In this document: positions 1-10,418 of the stretch, piece after piece
Numbering within the stretch: the first letter of the stretch is position 1
Layout: every line of letters starts with the position of its first letter
NCBI GenBank assembly: GCA_003993805.1
Contig: RSEF01000020.1
Coordinates: 11,677,105 to 11,741,104, forward strand
Length of the DNA: 64,000 nt
DNA from: Himantopus leucocephalus
Taxonomy: Eukaryota > Chordata > Aves > Charadriiformes > Recurvirostridae
Direction: 5' to 3'
The notes under the pieces: generated by a model
What the model was told of the DNA's origin: nothing
Databases searched by the model: none
The model's input: the letters and a program-made list of their open reading frames with translations, nothing else
Made by a program: the position numbers and the translations under genes

Positions 1-901
1 CAGACTACACAAAGTGGAATATGAATGTAATAATAAAAGATCTTGTTATCTCTGAACTTCAAAAATTATTATTTAAGCCGTTAGAAAGTAGAAATGTGTC
101 CTTTTGAAAATCAAGAAAGAATGCTTTGACCTCTTCAGGAGCCGTTCCTAGTTGTCTCGTGCTTTTGAACCGCAAACAGAGATTGTTCTTCGTGATTAAG
201 GATTTGCATCACTGTGGCTTTCAGATGTTTATTTTACAAAGATAATTTAATGATATTATTCATATATTTTAGATGAGTGCACATGTATTAATGTCATTTA
301 AAAGAGTACATATTCTGAACAGATGCCAATTTTAAAATATTTTCTTTTACTAATTATGGAGGAGTTGTTAAATATACAGGAATGATTCATGCCGTGAAAC
401 AGATAATACTGAAGTATTCTGTAGTATTCTCTAACAGTGTTCTTGGATAACTCAGTTATTTGGAAAAGGAAAATTTCTACATAAGAGGAAGAATGCATTC
501 TGAGTTTCCTCTGCAAGCAGATATTGTCTATGCTTTAAATAGTTAATGTGTGAGGAAAAGTACAGTTTCTGCACAGGCAGATGTAACACATCATACCCAG
601 TAGATAAAAGCAGAGAAAGAGTGAAAACATTACTTTGGATACATTTTTACTAATTAGGCTCCATAATATAACTTAAGACCTTGAAGCACAGTAACATTTT
701 CACGTACCAATTAGAATTAATTGCCTTCTGAAACTTTGAAGACTTCTTCCCCCAAAATCCTAGAATCTTCCAAGGAAATGAAGAAAAGCAGCTGATGTCA
801 GCAAGAGCGGGGCTGTGAGTTGGAACGTGTGCTTGCATGATAGCGTTTAATTAAGCATTGTGCTGCGAGTTGGTGACCGATAGAGGTAATTAGAGCAGCT
901 T

Positions 902-915
902 CCTGTAGATGGCAG
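902..915 (+). promoter_or_regulatory. CTCF/CTCFL-type binding motif, copy A
   Basis: CCTGTAGATGGCAG fits the CTCF core CCASYAGRKGGCRS at every position except the third (T for A). The same 14 bases are intact in copy B, while the flanks differ. CTCF and CTCFL share this motif. Occupancy is inferred, not shown; a near-consensus 14-mer can also arise by chance. Confidence 0.5.
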
Positions 916-1124
916 TATCCGTTCACATCTAATTTAAGCTAGCGGGGAAAAAAGATGCAAGTGCTTTGATTTTTTTTGTCTTAGTTTTGACTTAGTAAGG
1001 TATCTTGCTGATGATCTTATACATGTCAAGGCTACACAAAAAGAGTTCTTTGCAGCTTTTTTCCTTAGCAGGCTAGTAAGTCCTAGTGTCACGACAAGGC
1101 ATAGTCACCTCTGCCAGGACAGAG

Positions 1125-1375
1125 GACGGGGTGCACATACCCGGCTGTCTTCTGCCAGAGCCCAGCAGTGCGGGGATGGGGCTGCCTTCCTGCTGCTGAA
1201 GGGGGCACCGGCGCCCAGCGCAGCCGGCCCAGCCTCGGCTGCACGGCGGGTCCTTCTGCCTTCCTTGGCTGCGATGCCTCCTCAACCCTGGCCGTGCCGT
1301 GTTTATCCTCTGCTCTGGCTGAGCTGAGCGAGTCGGCTCAGCAAAAGGCCAGGTGAGTGCCACCAGTGCAAGGGA
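1125..1375. other. GC-rich block in copy A with a splice-donor-like end
   Basis: This is a sharp GC- and CpG-enriched island of about 250 bp inside AT-rich DNA, matched by 17,240-17,505 in copy B. Its right side has CAG/GTGAGT (donor after 1,352); copy B has CAG/GTGGGT. The plus-strand ORF from 1,168 is not similar to anything I recognise, and the copies differ in length and frame. It could be a small promoter/first-exon unit or a GC-rich repeat fragment. Confidence 0.35.
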
Positions 1376-4109
1376 GGTGTTGGGAGTGTGCACTAGGAGC
1401 GTGTTAATATATGTTCTGTCGCTGATAAATCATTTTAACGTACCATGTGAAATTATTGTTTATTGATGATTTAGTCTGTTTATCTGAGAAATCTTTAATT
1501 AAAGAGGTTTTAAGGCCTTTAACAAGTAACAGATTTGTTAGACAAATTTATGAAGTCCATTAAGGTGAGGGGAAGTGTGTGCAGAGACCGTGAGAGGTGG
1601 TAAGACCCTTCATAGCAAGGTAAGCTTCTTAACTTCTATGGATTTCATTTTTCTCCAAGTCAAGCTTTGACACAGCAGCGTGGACATGGTGCACAGTCAG
1701 TCTGACTGCAATAGGTCTTTCCTCTGCATGCTGTGATGTAAGATTTTACCATGAGATGATGATCTCTACTCATAGTTTAAGCATCATTCTGCTACAGTAG
1801 ATGAGGAAAATAGTGGATTTCCAGCTGATTTCCATTTTTTGTGAATGTTCCGAGAAATTTTCTTGAACTGTCAAATCTTAAGTTCCTGCCATCCTCTTCT
1901 TCATATCCAAAATAACCTTTTCCCTGTCTTTCAAACCTGTGTGCTGATTACTCAGTCTGGATTAGGGAAACATTTCTGCTGTCTGTTGGTACATCTACTG
2001 GAGATCTTTGCCATGACTACTTTTTTGTTAGTTAAAATGAATTTGGTTATTTAACAGTATTGCAACTACACTGCAAATATAACTGACAAAAAATTTAACA
2101 GATGGGAATTTAATTTTTGTTATTGTTTTGAGAAGGCCTAAGCTGCCTCTCTCAACCACAGCCACGTTGTCTCCATTGTACAGATGAGGAAGGTGAGACG
2201 CAGAACCAAAGTAATCTCTGATTTAATCCTTTTGCCTTCAGGAGCAATGAAGCCCACTGATGATACAGTATGCTGCTGCTTATTATCTCAGTGAACTAGA
2301 AATAGAAATCCAGGGTGTTACAGTGTGTAATGATGAAGTTACACTAGCAGAAGGTGGCAAGCAAACAGGCAAGGGCCTAATGACATTAAGGCAGTGCTGT
2401 TAATCACTTCCAGAGACATTAAAATCAGAATATATAAACTGAAATAACATTTAGAACTTCTTAAAGGTCAGCACTTAAGATAATATAAAGGCACTATGGC
2501 AGCACAGCTAACAACCATGGGTGTGGGTGGTGGTATAGCATCTCATAGGGAGGAAATGTGGAGAGTTTCATCTGGTGGTAACTGGGAAGACTGATAAAGG
2601 AGATGCAGACTCAATAGCCTTCATACCTTTCTCAAGCAGGAAAAGTAAAATGTGTAATATTTTCCTTTGACACAAGTAGAGGCCCCTTTTGCTGTCTTTC
2701 CCACTGAATGTAAGCTCACTCCATGCGGTCACTAATGGAGGACTGAATTATGGACAACTGAATGTTATATGGCTCTAACAATAACTTCCACTCACACTGT
2801 TTAATATCTGGGGGTTTTTTGCGCAAGAAACTGTGCATTTAAAAGCAATTTACGTTAATACAGTATGTCTTCAGACAAACATCATTCCCTGTTGTGCTTT
2901 TAAACAGCCCAGCTATTGTTTGAAACAGTTGGACTCTGTCTGGTGTTACGGGTGTGTGATTGTTAGAAAATTGTAAAGAATTTTGTGACAGTTCAATTGG
3001 TTTTCACTTTGAATTGGCACTTGACAATGAAGAATTTTGTTTCTTCCTTCTTTGGTAGTTGACTGAGTTACCTCTGTAAATGATTTTGTTTATTTTTAGC
3101 TTTGGTGTTTTTTCCCAGATTCAGTCTATTACTGGTTTTCTCCCTGCTGCATCCACAGAATAACATTTGCAGCTAATGGGAAGAATGCAAAGGAGGAGTG
3201 ACATTGCTGTTTGCTTTCATAAGAAAGAGCCTTGCTTTTATTACCAACTAATCAAATGGTAGGTAGCAGCTAATGATGATTATAATTAAGCTTTCAAACT
3301 GCCATCCTTTTTCTGGAAGCACTGTATGCAGAGGGAACGAAGCCATCTTCCCTTTAAAGCAAAGGTGATTTTTCATTGTTCTATTACAGTAACTCATCAG
3401 CTGTTTCACTGTGAAGTGAAAGTTATAAAACTGTTTATAGTAGTTATTTTCCCATCCTATTTTAAATGTCCTGCTCTTTGAATGGAGTTATCACTTCATC
3501 GTTTAACATTATTGACTGTGAATTGAAATCGTTTAATTTGAAATGGGCTGTATCCTTCAGGCCACACCCTCCAACAAAACTTTTGCAGGAGTTTTGCTTC
3601 AATAACAATTGTGTGATAGTAAGTGTCATAATAGTGGTAATGTAAGAGTGCTCCATCTTTGCACAGGTGTAAGTTTATAGTAAATCCATTTAGTTCAGTG
3701 AATTCATTCCAGTTAGATGGGAGCTGAGACAGCGGTCTCTTCCTTTTGGGGCTAACTTCCAAAAATTGATGCATAACCAACAAACCCCATCGACGTCTGA
3801 GATACTCAGCACCTTTTAAGATTAGGCGATGCAGCTGTACTTTGCATACAAAAAGATTTTTTTTCTGCTTCTCTTTAAATTCCTAAGAGAAATGCAGAAA
3901 TGCGCAAGGGTGACTGCTGGCTTCATCTTGACAGAAGACCAGTACGGGTGTGAACTGCTGTTCCTTCTGGGGCTCGCCACGCGGTCTGGCAGATGCAGCG
4001 TAGCTACAGGAGGTCATGTGTATGGGCAGGCAGGCTGTCCTAATAGTGGAGTTTTCTCTTTCTCAGCAGCAGATGATTGAATAGAAACAATACGTTGCTG
4101 TCCCCGTTT

Positions 4110-4250
4110 GACGATGAAGACTGACAGTTTGTAGGAGATGAGTCAAAGGTTACTGCTGAGAAGATCCATCCAGATAATTGCTGTAATTGCACCCTGAGGA
4201 TGCAGGTCCTATCACAAAGCATTAGGCAGTGATTCTGTTTGTAAATATAT
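4110..4250. other. Block unusually similar between copies A and B, with an AP-1 motif
   Basis: Over about 140 bp the two copies differ at only a handful of bases, clearly fewer than the surrounding duplication. The block holds TGAGTCA at 4,139-4,145 (20,387-20,393 in copy B), a consensus AP-1 site. A 60-codon minus-strand ORF spans it in both copies, but 11 residues differ, which argues against coding constraint. Confidence 0.35.
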
Positions 4251-5245
4251 ACTTGACAGTGAACGTCATCCTGTACCTTAAATCAATAAAGTTCCTTCAT
4301 GAGATGTAAATAGAGAAATTTCTCTTTTGACTTTTTCTTAATCCAACCGTGTTGTCTTCTGTCGACGGGTGAATAAGAAATAGTCCAGTTCTGAAACACA
4401 GTAGTTGTGATTTAAACACAAAAATACCATTTAGTGTTAAATCATTTGATGAATATATTAGGCTGCTTTTATTTCACAACAAATACCATTAAGCAGCACG
4501 AATGAATAAATATACATAATTTGTAATATTTAATTTGAAAATGCATCTTTTTATTACAGTTATTGGTTCGTTTTTCTTGAGTTTGTCTGCTGATTTCTGA
4601 ACAGTTAAATACAAAAAGCTTTTCTGTTGGACAGTGAACACTTACAGACAGGACACAAGCAGCATCCCTGCCACAAAATTAACTCTTTATTCCATCCCTT
4701 CACAAGGCACAGAAATCAATGATGCTAAAGCATTAGGATGAGAACTCATACTGGAGAATGAGAGGCAATGAAAACACATAAAATTTCTTAGCATATCAAT
4801 AGCTGCTGTTAAATAAATGCTCAACTACTATGAGCTAGAACTCAAAAATAAGTCTCATAACAGCTAGGTAGCAAATTCAGATATTGTGGCCCTAGCTTCT
4901 TAAACTTGTAAATGAGAGGAAGGTGAACAATTTGGATTTCCTAGAAAACACACGAGTCATTTTAAAGGTATTCATGTGTCTCAAAATGCATTAAAATATA
5001 AATGTAACTTTCAGAAGCATCAATGGCTCAGTCTGTGGCAGGTGTGGGTGGTTCTCTGGTACCTAATGGTGTTCCCAGGTGAACAAAATCCTGTGTGCTC
5101 CAGCCTGTTTGTGACTGCACTTGGTGTGAAAGCAAGCCCTGAATTTGAGAACAGCCACTATTTAATGGGTATAGACAAAGCTGCTTGATGTAACATCCAC
5201 TGAAATCATTGATCAAAGATATTTTTTTTTTCAGAATTCAGGTTC

Positions 5246-5277
5246 TATTCTGAACTATACATTTGTTATTTCAAAGG
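5246..5277 (-). repeat. 32-bp inverted templated insertion at a deletion junction
   Basis: This segment is the reverse complement of 5,417-5,448 with two mismatches. It sits exactly where copy A is missing about 1.6 kb relative to copy B. At a site where the copies differ, the insert shares copy A's version (GAACTA / TAGTTC) and not copy B's (TATTTC), so it was made after the copies diverged, using copy A as template. Confidence 0.8.
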
Positions 5278-5416
5278 AAATTGTGTCAACATAGATTAGT
5301 ACATTTAGAATTATATTAGCACAAATTGTTTATAGGTTTCAGACTCCATTTAGTACAGTAGAATATGCATGCAATCTGTAAAATTCAATGATTCCCTGCT
5401 GACTTTGGTAGAAATC

Positions 5417-5448
5417 CCTTTGAAATAACGAATGTGTAGTTCAGAATA
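5417..5448 (+). repeat. Source of the 32-bp inverted insertion
   Basis: Partner of 5,246-5,277. It is collinear with copy B near 23,211-23,242, so this is the original position and the upstream inverted copy is the derived one. Confidence 0.8.
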
Positions 5449-6227
5449 CAATTTTACATTTTTTTATATTAGTTCAGTAACAGAACAATAGTCTGATATT
5501 ATGGCCATTTAGTTTATGCCTTTTGCCATTTATTCAGCAAAATGTGTAACTTTGTGCCCACCGTGTACCCATCTTGATATTTTATTATAATTCATCCAGT
5601 GTCTATAATGCAAATATACTCTTGAAAGCCTCCCCAAAGCTCTTGCTTGTGGGAAACTAACAGACTTACACCAAACATATCTGCCACTACCAAAAAGCTA
5701 TTTGATGAGAGACTTGGAAAACAAATTTCTTAAAATACAGTATAAAAGAACTGCAAAAATCGGAGACTGTCTTCTTGAGACAACTGCTGCATAGAAGCTC
5801 TGGCAGCTATTTTTGCTGAGAGTGCTTTGGGTAGAAGACAAACAAGGTCAAATTAGCTAGACTGCTGGAACTTCAGTCAAGGGTACTGCCTTAAATAGCT
5901 TACCCAGAAAAGGAGAAAGCTTTCTTAGGGCAGCCCCTTCAGAATTCCAATTGCAGTAACAATTTTCAATAAGTAAATATCAAATGTAGTAATTTTTCTG
6001 TGGTTTTGTTTTATGACAGATTATTGGAATGTTCTGAGGTCAAATTCAGCCCTCTGAAAAACTCACTAATGCGAAAATATATAGCTGAGTGTAGCCCTCA
6101 ATTAACGTTGTTGTTTTCCTATGCTAGGTTACATTTTTTTCTATTCATGGCAATAGGTTACACAGCTGAAAAATAAGGATGATAACAAGTTGCTAAAACT
6201 TAAGGAAAATGTTGTATAAACGACAAT

Positions 6228-6545
6228 AAATTGGATAGTTGGATAGTTTACTCCTGTAAGACAGGAAGTATCTATGTGACATCCTTATCTCCTAGCCACG
6301 TACGTGGAGATACCCAAGACATTGCATGACAGTTAAAGCTCCTAAGCACGCCACTGGTTTGGGTCTTATTAACAGCAGAACAGTTGCCAAATTCAAAAAG
6401 TTATCATAGTAGAACAGGCCTGTAGACACGTTATCAAGTATAAGATAAAGCTGTTCATTTAATATACAAACTGGAAAAACCCTAAGTTTTCATTTTTAAA
6501 AGACTTTTCAGACAATAAATTGTTATGGGTTTTTCAAACTGTAAC
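6228..6545 (-). repeat. Left arm of a large inverted repeat
   Basis: The reverse complement of this stretch aligns with 15,225-15,549. Shared landmarks are TTAAATGAACAGCTTTATC, AAGACCCAAACCA, GTACGTGGCTAGGAGATAAG and CTGTCTTACAGGAGTAAA. Similarity is clear over about 290 bp and fades over the last 30 bp toward the C+T tract. The arms enclose about 8.7 kb. The left arm begins about 15 bp after copy A homology ends. Confidence 0.88.
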
Positions 6546-6547
6546 AA

Positions 6548-7948
6548 TTCCTTTGTCCCCCTCCCTGCCCATATTCATATTTCTCTCTGTCCTGTTGACC
6601 ATCCCATTTTTTTCCTCCATCTCCATCCTGCTGATGCCCTGATTTTTCTCTCTGCCCTACTCCCTGTCACTCTTTCTGTCTCTCTTCCTCTGCTCTGCTG
6701 CTTTTTTCTCCAACTCTCTCCAGATCCCTGTCCCTTTTTTTCTCTTCCTGTCGCTCTGCCCTGCTTCCTCTTGCTGTCTTTTCTGTCTTTTGCTCTCTGT
6801 CCCATTCCGTCTCCCATCCTTCCTAACTATATCCTCCTGTACAGCTGGCTGTCCCTTCTTTCCTTTCTCTCTTCCTCAGTACTTTTTCTTTCTCCATACC
6901 TCTCTCTCCCACTGCCCTTCACAGTTGTTTTTTTTTTCCGTGAACGCTGTGCTGTTCTCTGTCCCTTTTTTCTTTCTTTGTCATTCTGTCATGCTCCCTG
7001 TGTCTGTCTTTTAATTCTTCCATCTCTGTCCTGCAGCCCATCACTATTTTTTCCCTTGCCCATCCCTTTCTCCTGCTCCCTGTCCTCATCTCTCTTTCCT
7101 TTTTTCCTGCCTCCCATCCTTTTTTCTCTTCTTGCTCCATCTCTGTCCTTCTCCCTATCCCCCTCCTTGTTTTCTCTGTCGTTCTCCTTGCCTTTCCCAT
7201 TTCTCTGCCCTGTTCCCTCTTCAGTTTTTTTGTTCGCTGTCACTCTGTCCTGCTCCCTGTCACTGTGTTTATCACTCCACCTCTGTCCTGCAGCCCAGTG
7301 CTGTTTTTTCCTTCTCCATCTCTCTCTCCTGCTGCCCATCCTCTGCTTCTCCCCCTCTATCTCTACCCTGCTGCCTGTCTCTTATTTTTGCCTCTTTCAC
7401 TTTGTCCTCCCTCCTTCTCCCTTTTTTCTGTGTATCACCTTGCCTCTCTGTCCCCGTCTTTCTCTGACAATGTGTCCTGCTCCTTGTCCTTCTTTTTCCC
7501 CTATCAACCCCCATCCTTCTTCCTGTCTTTCTTTTTTCTCTTTCTATCCTTCTGCCCCAATGCTTTTCTCCATCTCTGTCCTACTCCCCGCCCCTTGTTT
7601 CCTTTCACTGTCCCTCCATCCTGCTTCCTGTCCCTGCTTTTTCTGTCTTTACTTCTGTTCTGCTACCTGTCCCGTCACTTCTTGCTATGCCTTGACGTCC
7701 ATCTGGCTCTCCCTTTTTTCCTTTCTCTCCTCCTCTGTCCTGCTCCCTGGCCCTTTTTTCTCCTCCTCTGTCTCTGTCCTCTAGCCCATTGCTGTTTTTT
7801 CCCTCTTCTTGATCTCTTTGTACAGATCTTACTGTTTCTCTATTTCTCAATCCCTTTGTCCTGTTCCCTGTCCTTTTTCGCTCGCTGGCTGTGTATCCTG
7901 CGCCCTGTCACCATCCTTGTCCCTCCTTTCTTCCTCTTATTTCCCCTC
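6548..7948 (+). repeat. 1.4-kb C+T-only degenerate minisatellite
   Basis: Nearly pure pyrimidine on the plus strand. Degenerate units of about 40-60 bp are built around CTCTGTCCTGCTCCCTGTCC and a T-rich spacer; unit starts are visible near 7,023, 7,078, 7,140, 7,245, 7,285, 7,327, 7,577, 7,738 and 7,858. Because stop codons need purines, the tract leaves spurious long ORFs on both strands (419 codons on plus, for example). Long polypurine/polypyrimidine tracts can form triplex DNA or R-loops; that is inference here. Confidence 0.9.
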
Positions 7949-8374
7949 AGTGTGAGCTGACACAGGCAGGGCGCAGGAACAGCCACAAAACCACAGATGA
8001 AATGCAAAGAATAAATTTAATTTGTTACCTCACCAGCTGGGGGATCCCCAGAGCAGTACCCAGACAGAGGCAGAGGCACACAGGCAGGAATGCCGGCACT
8101 GCAGAGCTCGGCCCTTGCTAGAGAGTTACTGAACCTGATGGGTTTCACCTGTGTACTGGGACTTACGCAGGTGGAGTTTTCCACTGCGCTTTGATCTTTC
8201 CGATAGCAGGGCAGGAGTCTCACGCGTGTTTGACAGGTGCCTCCGAATCTGTTGCAGGCCTGTGGTATCTAAACACAGGTGTTTTGCTTGTCAAGCACAC
8301 AAGACTCAACAACAATCAGCGTGATATATGTGTTTTTGACAGCTCGGCTGCAAGTGACTTGAGCGTGTTTACAA
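7949..8374. other. Non-repeat segment interrupting the C+T tract; possible solo LTR
   Basis: Mixed-composition DNA splits the C+T array, which resumes at about 8,375. The segment runs from TGTGAGC to GTTTACA, so it has TGT...ACA ends like a retroviral LTR, and it contains AATAAA near 8,010. I see no clear target-site duplication and do not recognise the family, so an insertion is plausible but unproven. Confidence 0.3.
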
Positions 8375-8605
8375 TCCCCCTCCCTGATCTCCCCTTATTT
8401 CCCCCCTCCCACCTCTCCTCCCTCTGTGCTCAAACCCCCTGCATCTTCTTTCTCCATCTCTCTGTGGGGCTCCTCGTCCCTGTTTTTCCTGATTTCTCTA
8501 CCTCTCTGACCTTTTCTTTCGACTGTTTTTTCTCTCTCTGCTCCTCAGTCTTCTACCTTGCCTTGTTTTTCTCTTTCCAACTCTCTCTCCTGCTCCCCAT
8601 CACCG
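8375..8605 (+). repeat. Second part of the C+T minisatellite
   Basis: Same pyrimidine-only composition and same unit vocabulary (CTCCATCTCTCTG, CTCTCCTGCTCCCCATC) as 6,548-7,948. It ends immediately before the CpG island, which suggests a single array of about 1.6 kb that was interrupted. Confidence 0.8.
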
Positions 8606-8612
8606 TATCAGG

Positions 8613-9298
8613 TATGGGGGGGGGACAGGGCCTGCGTGGGGCTGGGCCGGGAGCGGGGCGGGGCCAGGGCGCCCGCACGTGCCCAGGAGAGCGGCGGCGG
8701 CGGGTCTGGTAGCGGAGTTTCGTTCCGTTCCGTTCCGGGCTGCGGGAGCCGCACCGGGGCAGGTGAGGGGCCGCGGGCGCATTGTGGGAACCCCCGTCCG
8801 GAGCCTCGGCGAGCTCTGCCCTCCCGGGGCCGGCGGGTCGCTGGGGGGCCGTATTGGGGCCGAGCCCGGCTCCCAGCTGCTCCTTGTTGGGGCCGGGCAG
8901 CTTCTGCCGCTCCCGGCGCGGCTCCGGCAGTGGCGGACCGGGCGGCTCCGGCGGCGGGCGGGTGCCGGTGCCCCCACAGGCAGGGAAGGGCCCCGGCTGC
9001 TGCCGCCACGGCCGGGGCTTCTTGGGGCGGAGGCGGGGAACCGGGCCGCGCTCGGCTCGGAGGAAGGGTAGCTGCGCCCTGCTCCCCGCGGGGTCCCTTG
9101 GGGTGCGGGGCTGGTGATACCAGAGAAATACAGCGCGAAAAGGCGATAATGAAGCGGCGCCCGGGCCGTGCTGGCGCTGTCCCGCAGAGAGGTGGGTCTG
9201 GCCCATCCGCAGCTCCCCAGTGCTCCCCGAACCTGCCTGTGGGCCGTCGCGATGCCGGGCTGTGGGGTGGCTGCGCTCGGCCCGGCCGTCAGCATGGC
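8613..9298 (+). promoter_or_regulatory. CpG island, probable promoter (cut by the assembly gap)
   Basis: About 690 bp of very GC-rich sequence with abundant CpG, in sharp contrast to the AT-rich surroundings. It holds a three-unit CGTTC repeat at 8,721-8,738 that carries ETS-like CGGAA cores on the minus strand, and TTGTGGGAA near 8,784, which resembles an RBPJ site. CAG/GTGAGG after 8,762 would be a good donor for an untranslated first exon. Overlapping ORFs in several frames are GC artefacts. The island lies upstream of the CTCFL relic in the same orientation and may have been its promoter, but ZF1-7 exons are not seen between them. Retained CpGs suggest low germline methylation. Confidence 0.7.
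8760..8765 (+). other. Candidate splice donor of a noncoding first exon
   Basis: CAG/GTG inside the CpG island, with the GT at 8,763-8,764, extending to CAGGTGAGGG. A CpG-island promoter with a donor about 150 bp inside is the usual layout of a vertebrate first exon. No transcript evidence is available here. Confidence 0.35.
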
Positions 9299-9398
9299 NN
9301 NNNNNNNNNNNNNNNNNNNNNNNNNNNNNNNNNNNNNNNNNNNNNNNNNNNNNNNNNNNNNNNNNNNNNNNNNNNNNNNNNNNNNNNNNNNNNNNNNN
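9299..9398. other. Assembly gap, exactly 100 N
   Basis: 100 consecutive Ns, the conventional filler for a gap of unknown size. It falls at the right side of the CpG island and directly before a CR1 tail. The true distance, and strictly the order, between island and CTCFL relic is therefore not fixed by the sequence. Confidence 0.99.
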
Positions 9399-9507
9399 GG
9401 GCTCTGAGCAACCTGGTCTAGTTGAAGATGTCCCTGCTCATAGTAGGGGGGTTGGACCAGACGGCCTTTAAAGGCCCCTTCCAACCCAAACCATTCTATG
9501 ATTCTGC
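9399..9507 (+). mobile_element. CR1 LINE, 3' end
   Basis: Typical CR1 tail: AGCAACCTGGTCTAG, GGGGGGTTGGACCAGA, CCTTCCAACCCAAACCATTC, ending in ATTCTATGATTCTG. Only about 110 bp is visible; its 5' side is lost in the gap. Confidence 0.93.
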
Positions 9508-10418
9508 TACCACCTGCCAACTGGCACACCCACACTCTGTCCTGCTGCACTCACTGCTGCCCTCCCTCGATTAAAATTACAATTGTAACTGAAAATACAA
9601 TTTTTCCTTGTATAAACCACAGTTTTTGAAACACAAGCCATCATGGTTTTCTGGGGATTTTGCATACTAAATTCTGTAACTATTTTTTTTGAACAGTACT
9701 TGCTTCAAGTACCAGTAAAATTGTCCCTATCTGTACATTTCATATGTAAATTCATCTTCTTACCTAGGAATAGAATGTTTTTGTTCAGATGAAAGTTTTA
9801 TTAATAAATCAGTGTATGAGAAATACAGCATATTTACTGCATTTGAGGCAATATAGCTGACCAATACCAACAAAACCTATATAAAATTTTAAGTTTCCAG
9901 AAATATATGAAAAAGCTATATTAAAGAATTATTTAGACATACAAAGAGGCCTTTAGCATCTATCTATATTTCCAAATAATTGAAGCCTATTAAGTATTTG
10001 AAGGTAGAATTGGAATTGTTATTTACATATATACAATTTCTTTGTTCATGTATTTTTGCACTTTTAATATACATACCTTGGGTAGCATTTTCAAAGGAAT
10101 TGTTGTGTATAGATCAGGCAGTTACTTGAATTTTTGAAAGGATTTGATTCGTTAAATGTTTTCCATTGAAATCAGGAAGATTTAGGCCTGTAACTGCTTA
10201 GTTCTCTCGAAAGTTACATCATCTTGCTGCAATTTAGTTATCTTAAAAATTTGAAAAATTGCCTATTTGGCAAACTGCAGAGAACACGGAAGGTTATTTT
10301 TTGTGTTTTCCTCTACAATGTGTGTGTTACTCAGGGCCATGCACCGTCTAACTCTTGTTCATTATCGTGGAAATAAAAAAATTACCATTAAAATTAATTG
10401 CTTTTAATAACCGTTCAG
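9508..10418. other. AT-rich stretch, no gene seen
   Basis: I searched specifically for exons encoding CTCF/CTCFL fingers 1-7, which should lie here if the gene were full length, and found no C2H2 signature on the plus strand. No other feature is recognised. Confidence 0.6.

Larger units (their letters stand above)
1..6212 (+). repeat. Segmental duplication, copy A (continues off the left edge)
   Basis: Base 1 onward aligns collinearly with about 16,056 onward in the same orientation. Anchors are 16/16,072, 1,124/17,260, 2,220/18,408, 4,140/20,390, 5,221/21,463, 5,280/23,093 and 6,060/23,870. Agreement is about nine bases in ten by eye, with many small indels. Homology stops near 6,212, about 15 bp before the left inverted-repeat arm. 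Copy A lacks about 1.6 kb present in copy B (21,480-23,092). No coding exon is recognised; ORFs on both strands are short and do not keep a frame between copies. It is AT-rich apart from a GC-rich block at 1,125-1,375. Confidence 0.93.

Noticed and set aside
4040..4222. 60-codon minus-strand ORF with an equal-length partner at 20,288-20,470
   Set aside because: The partner is expected from the duplication; 11 of 60 residues differ, with no sign of coding constraint.
6525..7784. 419-codon plus-strand ORF, the longest in the window
   Set aside because: It lies in the C+T-only minisatellite, where stop codons can hardly occur; it encodes a low-complexity Ser/Leu/Pro/Phe string with parallel ORFs in other frames.
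8558..9550. Several 110-316-codon ORFs on both strands over the CpG island
   Set aside because: GC-rich artefacts; some run through the N gap and none shows a known domain.
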